A stretch of 64,000 nt of DNA from JBBATK01 sp040398805 (GCA_040398805.1 JBBATK010000006.1:58188-122187); one strand, 5' to 3'. Positions 19,691 to 28,798 are shown, counted from the stretch's first letter. The notes: a model not told the origin generated them from the letters alone. Numbers and translations are program-made.

Positions 19691-20020
19691 CTACTTCCCC
19701 TCCGCTCTGGCCGCGAGCACGAAGGTGGCGATGGAATCCTGCGTCATCGCATCGATCTTCGCTTTGCGCGCCATGGCGGGCATGATGCGCTGCCATTTCT
19801 CGACGGAATACCGCGATGCCACGGGCAGTTCGTGACAACGTTGGCAATGACGGGCGAACAGCTCTCCGCATCGCGAAAGTCCCGCACGCGCCTCCGCCAA
19901 GGCAGGCGCTTGCATGGTGGCTGTCTCGTGCGACGACGAATCCTTCGTGGACGTCGAGGCGCTTCCGCATCCGAGCAGAAGAGCGCTTACCGAGAGGATC
20001 GTGGGGAGACATGTTTTCAT
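19691..20020 (-). CDS. Lipoprotein monoheme cytochrome c-like protein
   Basis: The 109-residue product starts with a lipoprotein signal (SVSALLLGC, Cys 18) and a Ser/Thr-rich spacer. It then has a single heme-attachment motif CQRCH at residues 59-63. Met80 or Met83 in RIMPAMARKAKID could be the sixth heme ligand. This is the size and layout of a small class I cytochrome c domain anchored by lipid on the periplasmic side. Electron donor and acceptor are unknown, and no other redox gene adjoins it. Confidence 0.83.
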   Translation of the reverse strand: MKTCLPTILSVSALLLGCGSASTSTKDSSSHETATMQAPALAEARAGLSRCGELFARHCQRCHELPVASRYSVEKWQRIMPAMARKAKIDAMTQDSIATFVLAARAEGK

Positions 20021-20119
20021 ATCCGGTCACCTGCTTTCCGTGCATGGAACGTTCGGCAAAGATACGTCGGAGCCCCGCGGATGTGGAGCTACGTCCGGAT
20101 GCCCGGCATCAACGTCCGC

Positions 20120-22009
20120 CTATGATCGGTCCGCCTCGTCGATGACCCGCAAGACATCCTCCCCGTAGCGACGGATCTTCACCTCGCCGAAGCCGTGGAC
20201 GGCGGAGAGCTCCTGCACGGTGCGCGGTTTCAACCGGGCAAGCTCCAGCAGCGTGGCATCGCTGAGGATGGTGAAGGCGGGTGCGTCGGCTTTGTGCGCA
20301 AGCGTACGACGCAGTTCGCGCAGGCGTTCGAAGAGCGAGGCCTGTTGCGGCGTGGCAGGTATCTCACCGGTGACAGACTGCTTCGATGATCGACGGCTCC
20401 GTGCACCACGACCATGCTTACCGGCCCACCCGTCCTTCGCCGGTCCCTGTGGTGCCTTCACAGACGTATCGGTCGTGAGTTCCACCGTGCTCTTGCCGAA
20501 GAGCGCATCACGCGCGTCATCGCTGAGAAGCAGGATGGGATAGGCACCCTGCGTACTGCGCAGATACCCGCGCGCGATAAGCTCTTTGATGATGGCGCGC
20601 CATCGGACGCGCGTCGTGGTGCGTCCGACACCGAAGGTCTTGAGCTCCTTGTGCTCGGGCCGCGCCGTGGCGGCACCGGTAAGGATATCGATGATCGTGG
20701 AGATGCCGAAGCGCTCCTGCGTGCGTGCGATGGCGGAGAAGACTTTCTGTGCGTCGATGGTGGCATCGTAGGTGTGACGCGGTTCGCAGCAGATGTCGCA
20801 GGCATCGCACGGAGGTGTGAACTGTTCATCGAAGGCGGCCAGGAGTTTCTCGCGGCGACAGCTGACGGACTCGCAGAAGGCCACGACGGCATCGAGCTGA
20901 TGGCTCTGCATGCGGGCCACGTCGGCATCGGACTCCGCTGCGATGAAATCGCGCAAGGTGCGAACATCGCGTTCGCTGTACAGCAGGAGCGCCGAGCAGG
21001 GCTCACCGTCGCGGCCCGCGCGACCTGTTTCCTGGTAATACGACTCCATGCTTTTGGGCACATCGTGATGGATGACGAATCGCACATCGGGTTTATCGAT
21101 ACCCATGCCGAAAGCCACGGTGGCGACGATCACGTGGGTCTCGCCGCGCGCGAACGCCTCATGCCGCGCACTGCGTGTGTCGGCATCGAGTCCGGCATGG
21201 TACGCTGCAGCCCTGATGCCGTCATCCGCGAGTTTCTCCGCAAGCTTTTCCGCAGAGTTCCGCGACAGCGTATAGATGATGCCGCTTTGTGCGGGATAGG
21301 TATCGATCATGGCTCGGATGCGTGCGTACGTGCCGCGTTTTGGTTCCACGCGATAGACGATGTTGGGTCGATGGAACGATCCCACGAACACCTCCGGACG
21401 GCGAAGGTTCAGGCAACGGATGATATGCTCGCGCGTTGCGACGTCGGCGGTGGCGGTGAGCGCGATCATCGGCGCCGTGGGCAGTTCGTCGCGCAGCACG
21501 GAGAGAAGCGCATACTCAGGACGGAAATCGTTACCCCATTTGGCGATGCAATGCGCTTCATCGATGGCGATGAGCGACACCGAACGCTTGCGCAACCACT
21601 CGGGAAATCCGTCGGCGAACACGCGTTCCGGAGAGATATACAGAAGCTCCGTCCTCCCTGTCTCCACGCGGCGCACCACGCGTTTCTGCTCTTCCATCGA
21701 TTGCGCCGAACCGATGAACTCGGCTTCCACGCCGCGCGCGCGCAAGGCATCCACCTGATCCTTCATCAAGGCAAGCAGCGGAGAGACGACGACGGTGAGA
21801 CCGGGCATGCAGAGGGCCGGCACTTGATAGCACAAGGATTTTCCGCTGCCCGTAGGCATCACGACGAGGGCGTCACGTCCGTCCAGCACGCACTCGATCA
21901 CCTCTTCCTGCCGGTCGCGGAATTCCTCGTGTCCGAACACGCTCCGGAGTATGTAATGCGGTGATTTCATGGTAGCGGTGATTGCGGCATTCATGGCAAA
22001 GGCATGCAC
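20120..22009 (-). CDS. recQ: ATP-dependent DNA helicase RecQ
   Basis: The 629-residue superfamily 2 helicase unwinds DNA 3'-5' in recombination and repair. Motif 0/I region: FGHEEFRDRQEEVIECVL and MPTGSGKSLCYQVPAL; motif II is DEAH in LIAIDEAHCIAKWG; motif VI is QETGRAGRDGEP. A zinc-binding RQC region (CDACDICCEP) and a C-terminal HRDC domain (LFERLRELRRTLAHKADAPA) complete the standard three-domain order. The start may be 22009 or the in-frame ATG at 21970 (MKSPHYILRS), which fits family N-termini better. It lies 12 bp downstream of prfC and is probably co-transcribed. Confidence 0.95.
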   Translation of the reverse strand: MHAFAMNAAITATMKSPHYILRSVFGHEEFRDRQEEVIECVLDGRDALVVMPTGSGKSLCYQVPALCMPGLTVVVSPLLALMKDQVDALRARGVEAEFIGSAQSMEEQKRVVRRVETGRTELLYISPERVFADGFPEWLRKRSVSLIAIDEAHCIAKWGNDFRPEYALLSVLRDELPTAPMIALTATADVATREHIIRCLNLRRPEVFVGSFHRPNIVYRVEPKRGTYARIRAMIDTYPAQSGIIYTLSRNSAEKLAEKLADDGIRAAAYHAGLDADTRSARHEAFARGETHVIVATVAFGMGIDKPDVRFVIHHDVPKSMESYYQETGRAGRDGEPCSALLLYSERDVRTLRDFIAAESDADVARMQSHQLDAVVAFCESVSCRREKLLAAFDEQFTPPCDACDICCEPRHTYDATIDAQKVFSAIARTQERFGISTIIDILTGAATARPEHKELKTFGVGRTTTRVRWRAIIKELIARGYLRSTQGAYPILLLSDDARDALFGKSTVELTTDTSVKAPQGPAKDGWAGKHGRGARSRRSSKQSVTGEIPATPQQASLFERLRELRRTLAHKADAPAFTILSDATLLELARLKPRTVQELSAVHGFGEVKIRRYGEDVLRVIDEADRS

Positions 22010-22021
22010 ACGCCCGGGTAC

Positions 22022-23581
22022 TTAGCGTGGCGGTGTATCGAGCAGGACCAGACCTTCGGTGCGGTCTGCATGGTATTGCATCTCCCAGTCGCTCTTGAAC
22101 AACGCTACGGGCCTGTTCATGTCATCATAGAACACGGGAACGGCCGAGCCGGGCATCACGCTGCTGCCTATCCAGCGGGAGCGGGTGTAGCCCAAACGGT
22201 CGAGGGCGACGTTCTCTTGGTATTCGGACTCCATACGCGCCTGGAACACCTGCAACTGCAGGTCGCCCACGGCGGCCACCACAGGAGTGGGACTGCGATG
22301 CGAGTCCTGGAATATCTGTATCACGCCCTCTTCACCCAGCTGCTCAATGCCTTTACGGAAACCTTTGGAGAAGGATCCCGATGCCGGCTGAACGCGCGCG
22401 AAAATCTCCGGCGCGAAGCGCGGGAACTGCGGTATCGTGTAGTCTTGTCCCGTGGTGAGCGTATCGCCCACGCGGAAGGTACCGGGGTTGGAGAGTCCAA
22501 TCACATCGCCGGGATACGCTTCATCGATGATGTCGCGGTCCTGACCGAAGATCTGAAAGGGGTAGTTGAGTTTCACTTCCTTGCCGGTACGGGGATGCCG
22601 TACCGTCATGCCACGTTCGAAGGTGCCGGAGATGATGCGAAAGAAGGAGATGCGGTCGCGGTGCGCCTTGTTCATGTTCGCTTGCATCTTGTACATGAAG
22701 CCCGTGAAGACCGGCGACGTAGGTTCTATGCGGCCCAGCGATGTGTCCATACCTTGGGGCGGCGGTGCGAGCTCGATAAGGTGACGAAGGAAATTCTCCA
22801 CGCCGAAGTTCGTGATGGCGGAACCGAAGAACACCGGAGTGATCCGCTCTTCCAGGAAGGCCTCGCGCTCGAATTGCGGCAGCACGTGTTCCACAAGCTC
22901 CAGGTCTTCGATGAGCTGGGCATGATAGGAATCGCCAAGGCGCTCGCGTACCTGCGGGTCGTGAAGGTCGGCGATGGTGGACGGAGCCATGAAGGCGTTG
23001 CCCACGGTACGCTCGAAGGAATGCAGCTGACGCGTACTGCGTTCATACACGCCGCGGAAGTCCGTTCCGCTGCCGATAGGAAAGGTGAGAGGCACGGGCG
23101 TGATGCCAAGGACTTTCTCGACGTTGTCCATCACTTCGAAAGGACTCAGCGCGGGACGGTCCATCTTGTTGACGAACGTGATGATGGGAATGCCGCGGTC
23201 GCGGCACACCTTGAAGAGCTTGATGGTCTGTTCCTCCACACCCTTGGCGGCATCCACGAGCATGATGGCGCAATCCACCGCCATGAGCGTCCGATACGTA
23301 TCCTCCGAGAAGTCCTGGTGGCCCGGTGTATCGAGGATATTCAAGAGGTAGCCGTCGTATTCCACGCGCATGGCGCTCGACGAAACGGAGATGCCACGTT
23401 CCTTCTCGATGCTCATCCAGTCCGACGTCGTGGCCGTATGCTTTCCTCCCGTCACCGCTCCCGCCTTGCGGATAGCACCGGAGTACAGCAGGAGCTTCTC
23501 CGTGAGCGTCGTCTTACCGGCATCGGGGTGAGAGATGATGGCCAGGGTGCGGCGGCGCAGGATTTCGGATTCGGTGGACAT
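22022..23581 (-). CDS. prfC: Peptide chain release factor 3
   Basis: The 519-residue translational GTPase RF3 recycles RF1 and RF2 from the ribosome after termination. G1 is SHPDAGKTTLTEKLL, G2 includes the RGISVSSSAM segment, G3 is DTPGHQDFSEDT and G4 is NKMD. The RF3-specific GGKHTATTSDWMSIEKERG and C-terminal FQARMESEYQENVAL segments are present. The start at 23581 (MSTESEILRRRTLA) gives the family length; a 19-residue upstream extension is also open. The gene precedes recQ on the minus strand. Confidence 0.96.
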   Translation of the reverse strand: MSTESEILRRRTLAIISHPDAGKTTLTEKLLLYSGAIRKAGAVTGGKHTATTSDWMSIEKERGISVSSSAMRVEYDGYLLNILDTPGHQDFSEDTYRTLMAVDCAIMLVDAAKGVEEQTIKLFKVCRDRGIPIITFVNKMDRPALSPFEVMDNVEKVLGITPVPLTFPIGSGTDFRGVYERSTRQLHSFERTVGNAFMAPSTIADLHDPQVRERLGDSYHAQLIEDLELVEHVLPQFEREAFLEERITPVFFGSAITNFGVENFLRHLIELAPPPQGMDTSLGRIEPTSPVFTGFMYKMQANMNKAHRDRISFFRIISGTFERGMTVRHPRTGKEVKLNYPFQIFGQDRDIIDEAYPGDVIGLSNPGTFRVGDTLTTGQDYTIPQFPRFAPEIFARVQPASGSFSKGFRKGIEQLGEEGVIQIFQDSHRSPTPVVAAVGDLQLQVFQARMESEYQENVALDRLGYTRSRWIGSSVMPGSAVPVFYDDMNRPVALFKSDWEMQYHADRTEGLVLLDTPPR

Positions 23582-23806
23582 GGATGACAGCGTACGAGGA
23601 TTGAACGGTCGTTCCGACTGCATCGGGTGCGGATGCATGCGGCTTGGACGGCAAAACTACAGGTTTTTCCCTGCGCACGCCGTCGGTGTTGCATGCTCGG
23701 CATTCCTTCCCTATTTTCGCCTCCCCTTGAACCAACGCCGTATCACGGAAGCGGTTCTCGGGAAGCTACCCGAGTGACGCTCGCGTCACTGCGTCAATGC
23801 ACGCAC

Positions 23807-23891
23807 GCAGGAGTGGCGGAACTGGCAGACGCGCTGGACTCAAAATCCAGTGAACCTTAAATTCGTGTGGGTTCGACTCCCACCTTCTGCA
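23807..23891 (+). tRNA. tRNA-Leu (anticodon CAA)
   Basis: The 85-nt cloverleaf has a 7-bp acceptor stem (GCAGGAG / CTTCTGC with one G-U), a 5-bp anticodon stem (CTGGA/TCCAG) around loop CTCAAAA, a long class II variable arm and a T-arm with GGTTCGACTCC. The anticodon CAA reads UUG leucine codons. The 3' CCA is not encoded (discriminator A is followed by CAG), so a CCA-adding enzyme is needed. Confidence 0.97.
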
Positions 23892-23895
23892 CAGC

Positions 23896-23930
23896 AAAAA
23901 AGCTCATGATCCCTGATCATGAGCTTTTTT
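23896..23930. terminator. Bidirectional terminator after tRNA-Leu
   Basis: A 16-bp perfect stem (AAAAAAGCTCATGATC / GATCATGAGCTTTTTT, loop CCT) starts five bases after the tRNA. Its A and T ends allow termination of both the tRNA transcript and the leftward hydroxylase gene. Confidence 0.92.
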
Positions 23931-23969
23931 GTTTGCGGTCGTAGCACGCGCTCCTTGAACATCCATCCT

Positions 23970-24593
23970 TTATCCAGCTTTCTCCTTCTTGCCCTCGGGG
24001 GTGGTGCCGAACACCACATCCCACAGTGGCGAGCTGACGCCGTAAGCGGTATGCTCGTCGGTGTAGTGATGACGAAGATGGTATTCCTTGAGGTATTTAC
24101 CCAGACCCGAACGCATGGGAAAGTGATGGGTGGCGTAGTGGATGGAATCGTAGACCACGTATCCGAAAATGAAGCCCGCGAAGAGTCCGTGCGTTTGCAC
24201 ACCGATGACAAGGCGCATCATGAGGAATATCGCCAAAGCCAGCGGCACGCTCACGGTGAGCGGCATCACGAGGCGGGTACGGTCGCGAGGATAATCGTGA
24301 TGAATACCGTGCACTAGGAAATGGGCTTTCTTACCCAGCTCCGACGTCGGTTGATAATGGAACGCCCATCGATGCAGGACATACTCGAAAAGGGTCCACA
24401 GCAAAACACCGACGACGAACAACGCGATCGTCGTCGCGACGGAGGTGAGCTGTGAAGCGGTATAGGCGCAATACGCCACGGTGGGCACATACACAGCGAT
24501 AGGCGTTGCAGGATGTATGTGGGAGAAATACTCGAGAACGGGATTCGAGAATAAACGGACGGTCTCGTCCCTATTCGAAACAAAATGAGCCAT
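23970..24593 (-). CDS. Fatty acid hydroxylase / sterol desaturase superfamily protein
   Basis: The 207-residue membrane protein has the histidine clusters of non-heme di-iron hydroxylases: HRWAFH, HGIHHD, HYATHHF and HLRHHY. Four hydrophobic helices surround them. The start at 24593 (MAHFVSNRDETVRLF) matches the conserved FVSN.DE.VR opening of fatty acid 2-hydroxylase-like proteins; an ATG 21 bases upstream is also in frame. The reaction would be oxygen-dependent hydroxylation of a membrane lipid acyl chain, but the substrate is not shown. It ends at a bidirectional terminator beside tRNA-Leu. Confidence 0.9.
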   Translation of the reverse strand: MAHFVSNRDETVRLFSNPVLEYFSHIHPATPIAVYVPTVAYCAYTASQLTSVATTIALFVVGVLLWTLFEYVLHRWAFHYQPTSELGKKAHFLVHGIHHDYPRDRTRLVMPLTVSVPLALAIFLMMRLVIGVQTHGLFAGFIFGYVVYDSIHYATHHFPMRSGLGKYLKEYHLRHHYTDEHTAYGVSSPLWDVVFGTTPEGKKEKAG

Positions 24594-24751
24594 GACACGG
24601 AGTGTGGTGAACACCGGTATTGAGACGACGCGTGGTGCAAAATAGAGACTTCTCTTGCTCCCCCGACACGCACCGGTGCGGACGGTACGTTTTCATGCTC
24701 ATGTTAATAAACCGTCATGCCGGCTTGCGTAGGATAAACTCCGGCGAATGA

Positions 24752-25492
24752 TCACGCGGTCGCGTTCCGTGCATTCCACTCGTTCATCACGATCACACCG
24801 GCGCTCATGCCAAGGCGGTCGGCACCGGCCTCGATCATCGCCAATGCGGAGTCCAGGGTGCGGATACCGCCCGAGGCCTTGACGCGTATGTTCGGTCCGC
24901 ACTGAGCGCGCAGCAGCCGCACATCGTCCACCGTAGCACCATGGGGTGCGAAGCCCGTCGATGTCTTGATGTAATCGGCTTCGGCGCGGGTGACCAATTC
25001 GCAGGCGATCTTCTTTTCATCGTCGGTGAGCAGGGCGGTCTCGATGATCACCTTCGTAGAGGCGCCGAGGGAGTACGACACTTCCACCACTTCCTTGATA
25101 TCCACGAGCACATCGTCCGGACGTCCGTTCTTCAACGCAGCGATATCGATGACCATATCGATCTCCGATGCGCCGCGGGCGATGGCCTCGCGCGCTTCGT
25201 GCGCCTTCACCATCCCGTAGGTGGCACCGAAGGGAAAGCCGACGACGGTGCAGACGGCGATACCGGAACCATCCAAAAGCGCGTTGGCGCGGGCGACGGC
25301 CGAGGGGAAGACGCACACGGCGGCAAAGCGCCACTGCTGTGCTTCCCGGCAGAGTTGAACCACGTGCTCATCGCTGTACGCGGGCTGCAGAAGCGTGTGG
25401 TCGATGGTCGAGGCAAGGCGTGAAGCGTCCATACGGGTACGGTGATGATTCATGGAAGGAGTGGAATCGCCGAGAGCGATCGCCGCGATCAT
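24752..25492 (-). CDS. deoC: Deoxyribose-phosphate aldolase
   Basis: The 246-residue class I aldolase splits 2-deoxyribose 5-phosphate into glyceraldehyde 3-phosphate and acetaldehyde. The Schiff-base lysine is in YIKTSTGFAPHGAT, and the second active-site lysine is in RVKASGGIRT. Other signatures are IDHTLLQP and EIDMVIDI. The start at 25492 overlaps the stop of the upstream phosphatase gene as ATGA, which argues for translational coupling; shorter starts at 25453 and 25432 match the family N-terminus too. It is the last gene of a minus-strand operon. Confidence 0.95.
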   Translation of the reverse strand: MIAAIALGDSTPSMNHHRTRMDASRLASTIDHTLLQPAYSDEHVVQLCREAQQWRFAAVCVFPSAVARANALLDGSGIAVCTVVGFPFGATYGMVKAHEAREAIARGASEIDMVIDIAALKNGRPDDVLVDIKEVVEVSYSLGASTKVIIETALLTDDEKKIACELVTRAEADYIKTSTGFAPHGATVDDVRLLRAQCGPNIRVKASGGIRTLDSALAMIEAGADRLGMSAGVIVMNEWNARNATA

Positions 25493-26157
25493 TCGCGTGC
25501 GCCAATATAGTCTTTGTCGACGGTAGGAATGCTGATGATTTCCACGACCTTTCCTGCGGGATTGATACGCAGTGCGGAGAGCGCCGTTCCGCGATACGCG
25601 CCGGTATCGATGTTCCAGGTGTTCTCGGCGTCACGGTAATCCGGCTCGCCGTCGAGAGGGGTATGACCGATCACCTGCATCTTTCCGATGTTCTTGAGCG
25701 GAACGCGGTTCCAGAGAACGCCGTAGGAATTCAATTCGGAGAAAGGGTTGGGCGTATCGGTGACGCCGGCGTGGGAGATGAACACGTGGTCGGTTTCATA
25801 AAACAGCGGAAGCCCCTTCATCCAGCGTATGTCGCCTTCCAACGAGCGGTCGGCGATCCGGTACTGTTGCAGCGTCTCCCGTCCGCCCTGATTTAGCCAC
25901 CCGGGATTGGAGCGTTTCTCGTGATAGAGCACGCATTCGAACTCATGATTGCCTTTCAGGAAGATCGCCCGCTGGGGAAATCGCTCGTTCAACGAGCGCG
26001 CGGTGGCGACGCATTCGGGAGTGTAATTGCCGCGGTCGATAAGGTCGCCCACTTGCACCAGCACTTCATCCTGCGGACGCCAATGCTGGGCTATCAACGT
26101 GCGGAAGGTATGATAGCATCCGTGCACATCACCGATCACCAACAATTGTTCAGCCAT
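25489..26157 (-). CDS. PPP-family metallophosphatase
   Basis: The 222-residue enzyme shows the calcineurin-like metal-site motifs GDVHG (residues 9-13), GDLIDRG and GNHE, and later histidines in SHAG and GHTP. This is the serine/threonine phosphatase / ApaH-like group of two-metal phosphoesterases. The substrate could be a phosphoprotein or a dinucleoside polyphosphate. Its stop overlaps the deoC start by four bases. It lies 74 bp downstream of the ABC permease gene. Confidence 0.9.
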   Translation of the reverse strand: MAEQLLVIGDVHGCYHTFRTLIAQHWRPQDEVLVQVGDLIDRGNYTPECVATARSLNERFPQRAIFLKGNHEFECVLYHEKRSNPGWLNQGGRETLQQYRIADRSLEGDIRWMKGLPLFYETDHVFISHAGVTDTPNPFSELNSYGVLWNRVPLKNIGKMQVIGHTPLDGEPDYRDAENTWNIDTGAYRGTALSALRINPAGKVVEIISIPTVDKDYIGARE

Positions 26158-26231
26158 TCGTCCGCTCCGTTATTCCGTATCGTCCATGGTTCCGCTTCGT
26201 CATCGCACCGACGTCCGCTTCACGCCCCGTC

Positions 26232-27122
26232 TCACCGGTCGGCAGGACGGAAGAACCGTACCTGAACAAGCGAGAGTATCAAGAGAAGGACGAACATCAC
26301 GAACGCGAAGGCGGACGCATACCCCAGGGAGTCGGTCTTTTCGAACGCGTTCTTGTACACCTCGTACACAAGGGTCGTTGTGGTACCTTCCAGGGGAAGC
26401 GGACCTCCCTTTGTCATGACATAGATTTCGACAAAAACCTGGAAAGATTTAATCGTGTTGATGACAAGCACGAACATCATCGTGGGCTTGAGCAAGGGTA
26501 GCGTGATACGGCGGAACTGCGTCCATGCGCTTGCGGCGCTCAGCTCGGCTGCTTCGTAGAGATCCTTGGGAATGGCTTGCAATCCCGCAAGGAAGAGGAC
26601 CGCGTAATAACCCACGGACATCCACACGTCCATCGCCATCACGGAGACCAGCGCCGTGGAGGGCTCGAGCAGCCAGCCACGCTCGGGATAGGGTATGTTC
26701 AACAATTGAAGCAATGCATTGAGCTGTCCGTCGTGCGCATAGAGATTCGTGAAGATGAGCGAGATGACGACGATGGAGGTGACGGTGGGAACGAAGGCCA
26801 CCGCCCGCAGGGCATCCTTCCATCGGGTCTGCGCCGAATTCAAGGTGACTGCCAGGGCCAGGGCCAATACGGTGGTGAGCGGAACGGTTCCCAGCGCGAA
26901 TACGCAGGTGTTCTGCAATGCCACCCGGAAAAGTCGGTCGTTGAAGACCGCCGTGTAGTTGGCAAAGCCCACCCATGTGGACTCACCGGTGAGCGTGATG
27001 ACCTTGGTGAAGCTTATATATAAAGCGTACCCCAACGGATACAGCCAGAAGACGCTCAGGGTAAGCAGCCACGGGGAGAGAAGTCCGTAAGTGGACAGGA
27101 TATCGCGGAATCGGGCTTTCAT
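26232..27122 (-). CDS. Carbohydrate ABC transporter permease, MalF/UgpA type
   Basis: The 296-residue protein has six predicted membrane helices (for example SPWLLTLSVFWLYPLGYALY near the N-terminus). The cytoplasmic EAA loop is EAAELSAASAWTQFRRITLP, which docks an ATPase subunit. It resembles the MalF/UgpA class of sugar importers. No partner permease, binding protein or ATPase is encoded next to it, which is unusual. The start overlaps the maf stop as ATGA, so it is translated with maf. Its partners must be elsewhere, or the gene has lost them. Confidence 0.92.
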   Translation of the reverse strand: MKARFRDILSTYGLLSPWLLTLSVFWLYPLGYALYISFTKVITLTGESTWVGFANYTAVFNDRLFRVALQNTCVFALGTVPLTTVLALALAVTLNSAQTRWKDALRAVAFVPTVTSIVVISLIFTNLYAHDGQLNALLQLLNIPYPERGWLLEPSTALVSVMAMDVWMSVGYYAVLFLAGLQAIPKDLYEAAELSAASAWTQFRRITLPLLKPTMMFVLVINTIKSFQVFVEIYVMTKGGPLPLEGTTTTLVYEVYKNAFEKTDSLGYASAFAFVMFVLLLILSLVQVRFFRPADR

Positions 27123-27745
27123 TCCGTACCCCCCTTGATGCCGGCGTCACGGAGGGTGATTTCCTTCAGCATTTCATAGAGCATCGCCAAGGGCAATCCG
27201 ACGATGGTGTAGTAGCAGCCTTCTATATGGTGGACGAACACGGCACCGAAGTCGTCCTGGATACCATAGGATCCCGCTTTGTCCATGGGCGACCCGCTCT
27301 CCACGTAGGCGGCGATCTCATCATCGCTCAGGGTTCGAAACGTGACGCGTGTCGTGCTTTGTCGGACGATGTCTGACGTGGCCGTGCGCACGCAGACCGC
27401 CGTGATGACGGTGTGGGTGCGACCCGAGAGAAGGCGAAGCATGCGGACGGCATCGGCTCCGTCGACCGGCTTATTGAGAATGACATCATCGATAACGACG
27501 ATGGTATCCGCGGCAATGACGATGGAATCCGGCGCACTTGCGTTCCACACCACCCTGGCTTTCTCGTGGGCGAGAGCCGAGGCATAGGTTTCAGGACCTT
27601 CCCCGGCGGCGTGGATGTGCTCGGGCACATCGGCCGGGACCACCCGAGGGTCGCAACCCATCTGGCGCAGAAGAGCCAATCGACGGGGAGACTGCGAGGC
27701 AAGGATCAGCGGACCATGCATATGGAGTAATGATGCAAGGTTCAT
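27119..27745 (-). CDS. maf: Maf family nucleoside triphosphate pyrophosphatase
   Basis: The 208-residue protein matches Maf: ILASQSPRRLALLRQMG near the N-terminus, EKARVVW, the catalytic-base segment AADTIVVIDD, GRTHTVITAV and ESGSPMDKAGSYGIQ. Maf proteins of the YhdE type hydrolyse dTTP, UTP and modified nucleotides to monophosphates and restrain cell division. Its start overlaps the stop of the upstream cyclase gene by four bases, and its stop overlaps the permease start in the same way. The compact linkage suggests one transcript. Confidence 0.94.
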   Translation of the reverse strand: MNLASLLHMHGPLILASQSPRRLALLRQMGCDPRVVPADVPEHIHAAGEGPETYASALAHEKARVVWNASAPDSIVIAADTIVVIDDVILNKPVDGADAVRMLRLLSGRTHTVITAVCVRTATSDIVRQSTTRVTFRTLSDDEIAAYVESGSPMDKAGSYGIQDDFGAVFVHHIEGCYYTIVGLPLAMLYEMLKEITLRDAGIKGGTE

Positions 27746-28515
27746 GACGGATCCCCGGACGGGTCATGGAACGAATACAGGGTGATGTCGGAAGGAGCGG
27801 CATCGCTTTCGATGGGCGGCACCGATATCTGCAGCAGATACTCACCATCCTCCACCGAGTCCGGTACGAAGATCATCTCTGTGATCGTGGCATCGAGTCG
27901 GGGGCGCTCGGGATAATGCCAGAACTCGTGGTGAACGGACATCACGCCGCCGTCGGACTCACGGTCCACGGACGGAATATCGCACAGCAGATGACGGATG
28001 CCGCGGTCGCGAAGAACGATGCCGACACCGGGCTCGAAATACGGCGGGTTCGTGCCGGACCATTGGCGTTGACGTTTCCCGGGATCGTTCGGCACGGTGC
28101 GGACGACGAGCGCATCACCGGAAAAACCGCCGAGCGCGGAGAGGATATCCTGCGCGGTGATGACCGAATCGCCGGTGTTGGCATACGGTTTGGGGGTACA
28201 CGAGACGACGCGTGCATGGACGAGCGATGCGGTCAGCGCATCCTTGATATACACGCGTTCAGAGCTGATATGTCCGACGCACTCGGTATGGGTGCCGTTG
28301 CCGTGAGGCGCGATGGTGAGCAGTTCGCAATTGCATGCACCACCGGCTCGAACGTCGCCGATAAAGCCTTCGGCCGAAATTGGCACGATAAGTGCAGGTG
28401 GTAAAAAGTAAGCGTGCGGGTTGCTTCCTTGACGTGATAACGGCAAGGAAATCCGGATGGGTCGAGAAAAATCGACCGTGCGGAAACCGGAACGCAACAA
28501 GATCTGTGCTTTCAT
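27742..28515 (-). CDS. Cyclase family protein (kynurenine formamidase-like)
   Basis: The 257-residue product belongs to the cyclase/arylformamidase superfamily. The metal-binding motif HGNGTHTECVGH is a variant of the family HxGTHxDxPxH, with Glu replacing Asp. Further histidines lie in SVHHEFWHYPE. Members hydrolyse formyl-kynurenine or related amides with zinc or manganese. The substrate here is unknown, and no tryptophan-degradation gene adjoins. It is the first gene of a minus-strand operon whose later genes are joined mostly by ATGA overlaps. Confidence 0.83.
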   Translation of the reverse strand: MKAQILLRSGFRTVDFSRPIRISLPLSRQGSNPHAYFLPPALIVPISAEGFIGDVRAGGACNCELLTIAPHGNGTHTECVGHISSERVYIKDALTASLVHARVVSCTPKPYANTGDSVITAQDILSALGGFSGDALVVRTVPNDPGKRQRQWSGTNPPYFEPGVGIVLRDRGIRHLLCDIPSVDRESDGGVMSVHHEFWHYPERPRLDATITEMIFVPDSVEDGEYLLQISVPPIESDAAPSDITLYSFHDPSGDPS

Positions 28516-28630
28516 GAATGCTCGGAAGAACGTTGGGACAAAGATACAGTATGCGCGTGGTGAACAGAGTGAGGCTTGGCATTGTGAACACGAAGGAACT
28601 GACGGTCGGAAATTTTTTTTTCATGATCTC

Positions 28631-28657
28631 TAAACTTTTCCACAGTCGCTCCGATAC
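28631..28657 (+). promoter_or_regulatory. Sigma-28 (FliA) promoter of flagellin
   Basis: A -35 element TAAACTTT (28631-28638), exactly 11 spacer bases and a -10 element TCCGATAC (28650-28657) match the sigma-28 consensus TAAAGTTT-N11-GCCGATAA closely. An AT-rich tract (28609-28620) precedes it. Transcription would start near 28664, giving a leader of about 140 nt before the flagellin ATG. Confidence 0.85.
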
Positions 28658-28793
28658 CTTGACGAGAGTGGCGAAAACATAAAAGTCGGTACAAAGTCGG
28701 GTTCGGGATGCGGAGTCATCCAACCTTCGGAACGAAGAACGGACACGGCGGATAATCACGGATGAATTTCACAGTATCACTATCAGGTTACAT

Positions 28794-28798
28794 GGAGG
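28794..28798 (+). promoter_or_regulatory. Strong Shine-Dalgarno of flagellin
   Basis: GGAGG ends four bases before the flagellin ATG (28803). Most genes in the window have no clear Shine-Dalgarno sequence, so this one stands out and fits very high expression. Confidence 0.85.

Noticed and set aside
20414..21964. Long plus-strand open frame opposite recQ
   Set aside because: Shadow of recQ; the minus-strand frame carries all helicase motifs and the plus frame none.
22004..23587. Long plus-strand open frame of over 500 codons opposite prfC
   Set aside because: It is the antisense shadow of a clear RF3 gene in GC-rich DNA; its translation has no recognisable motif and excess His, Arg and Asp.
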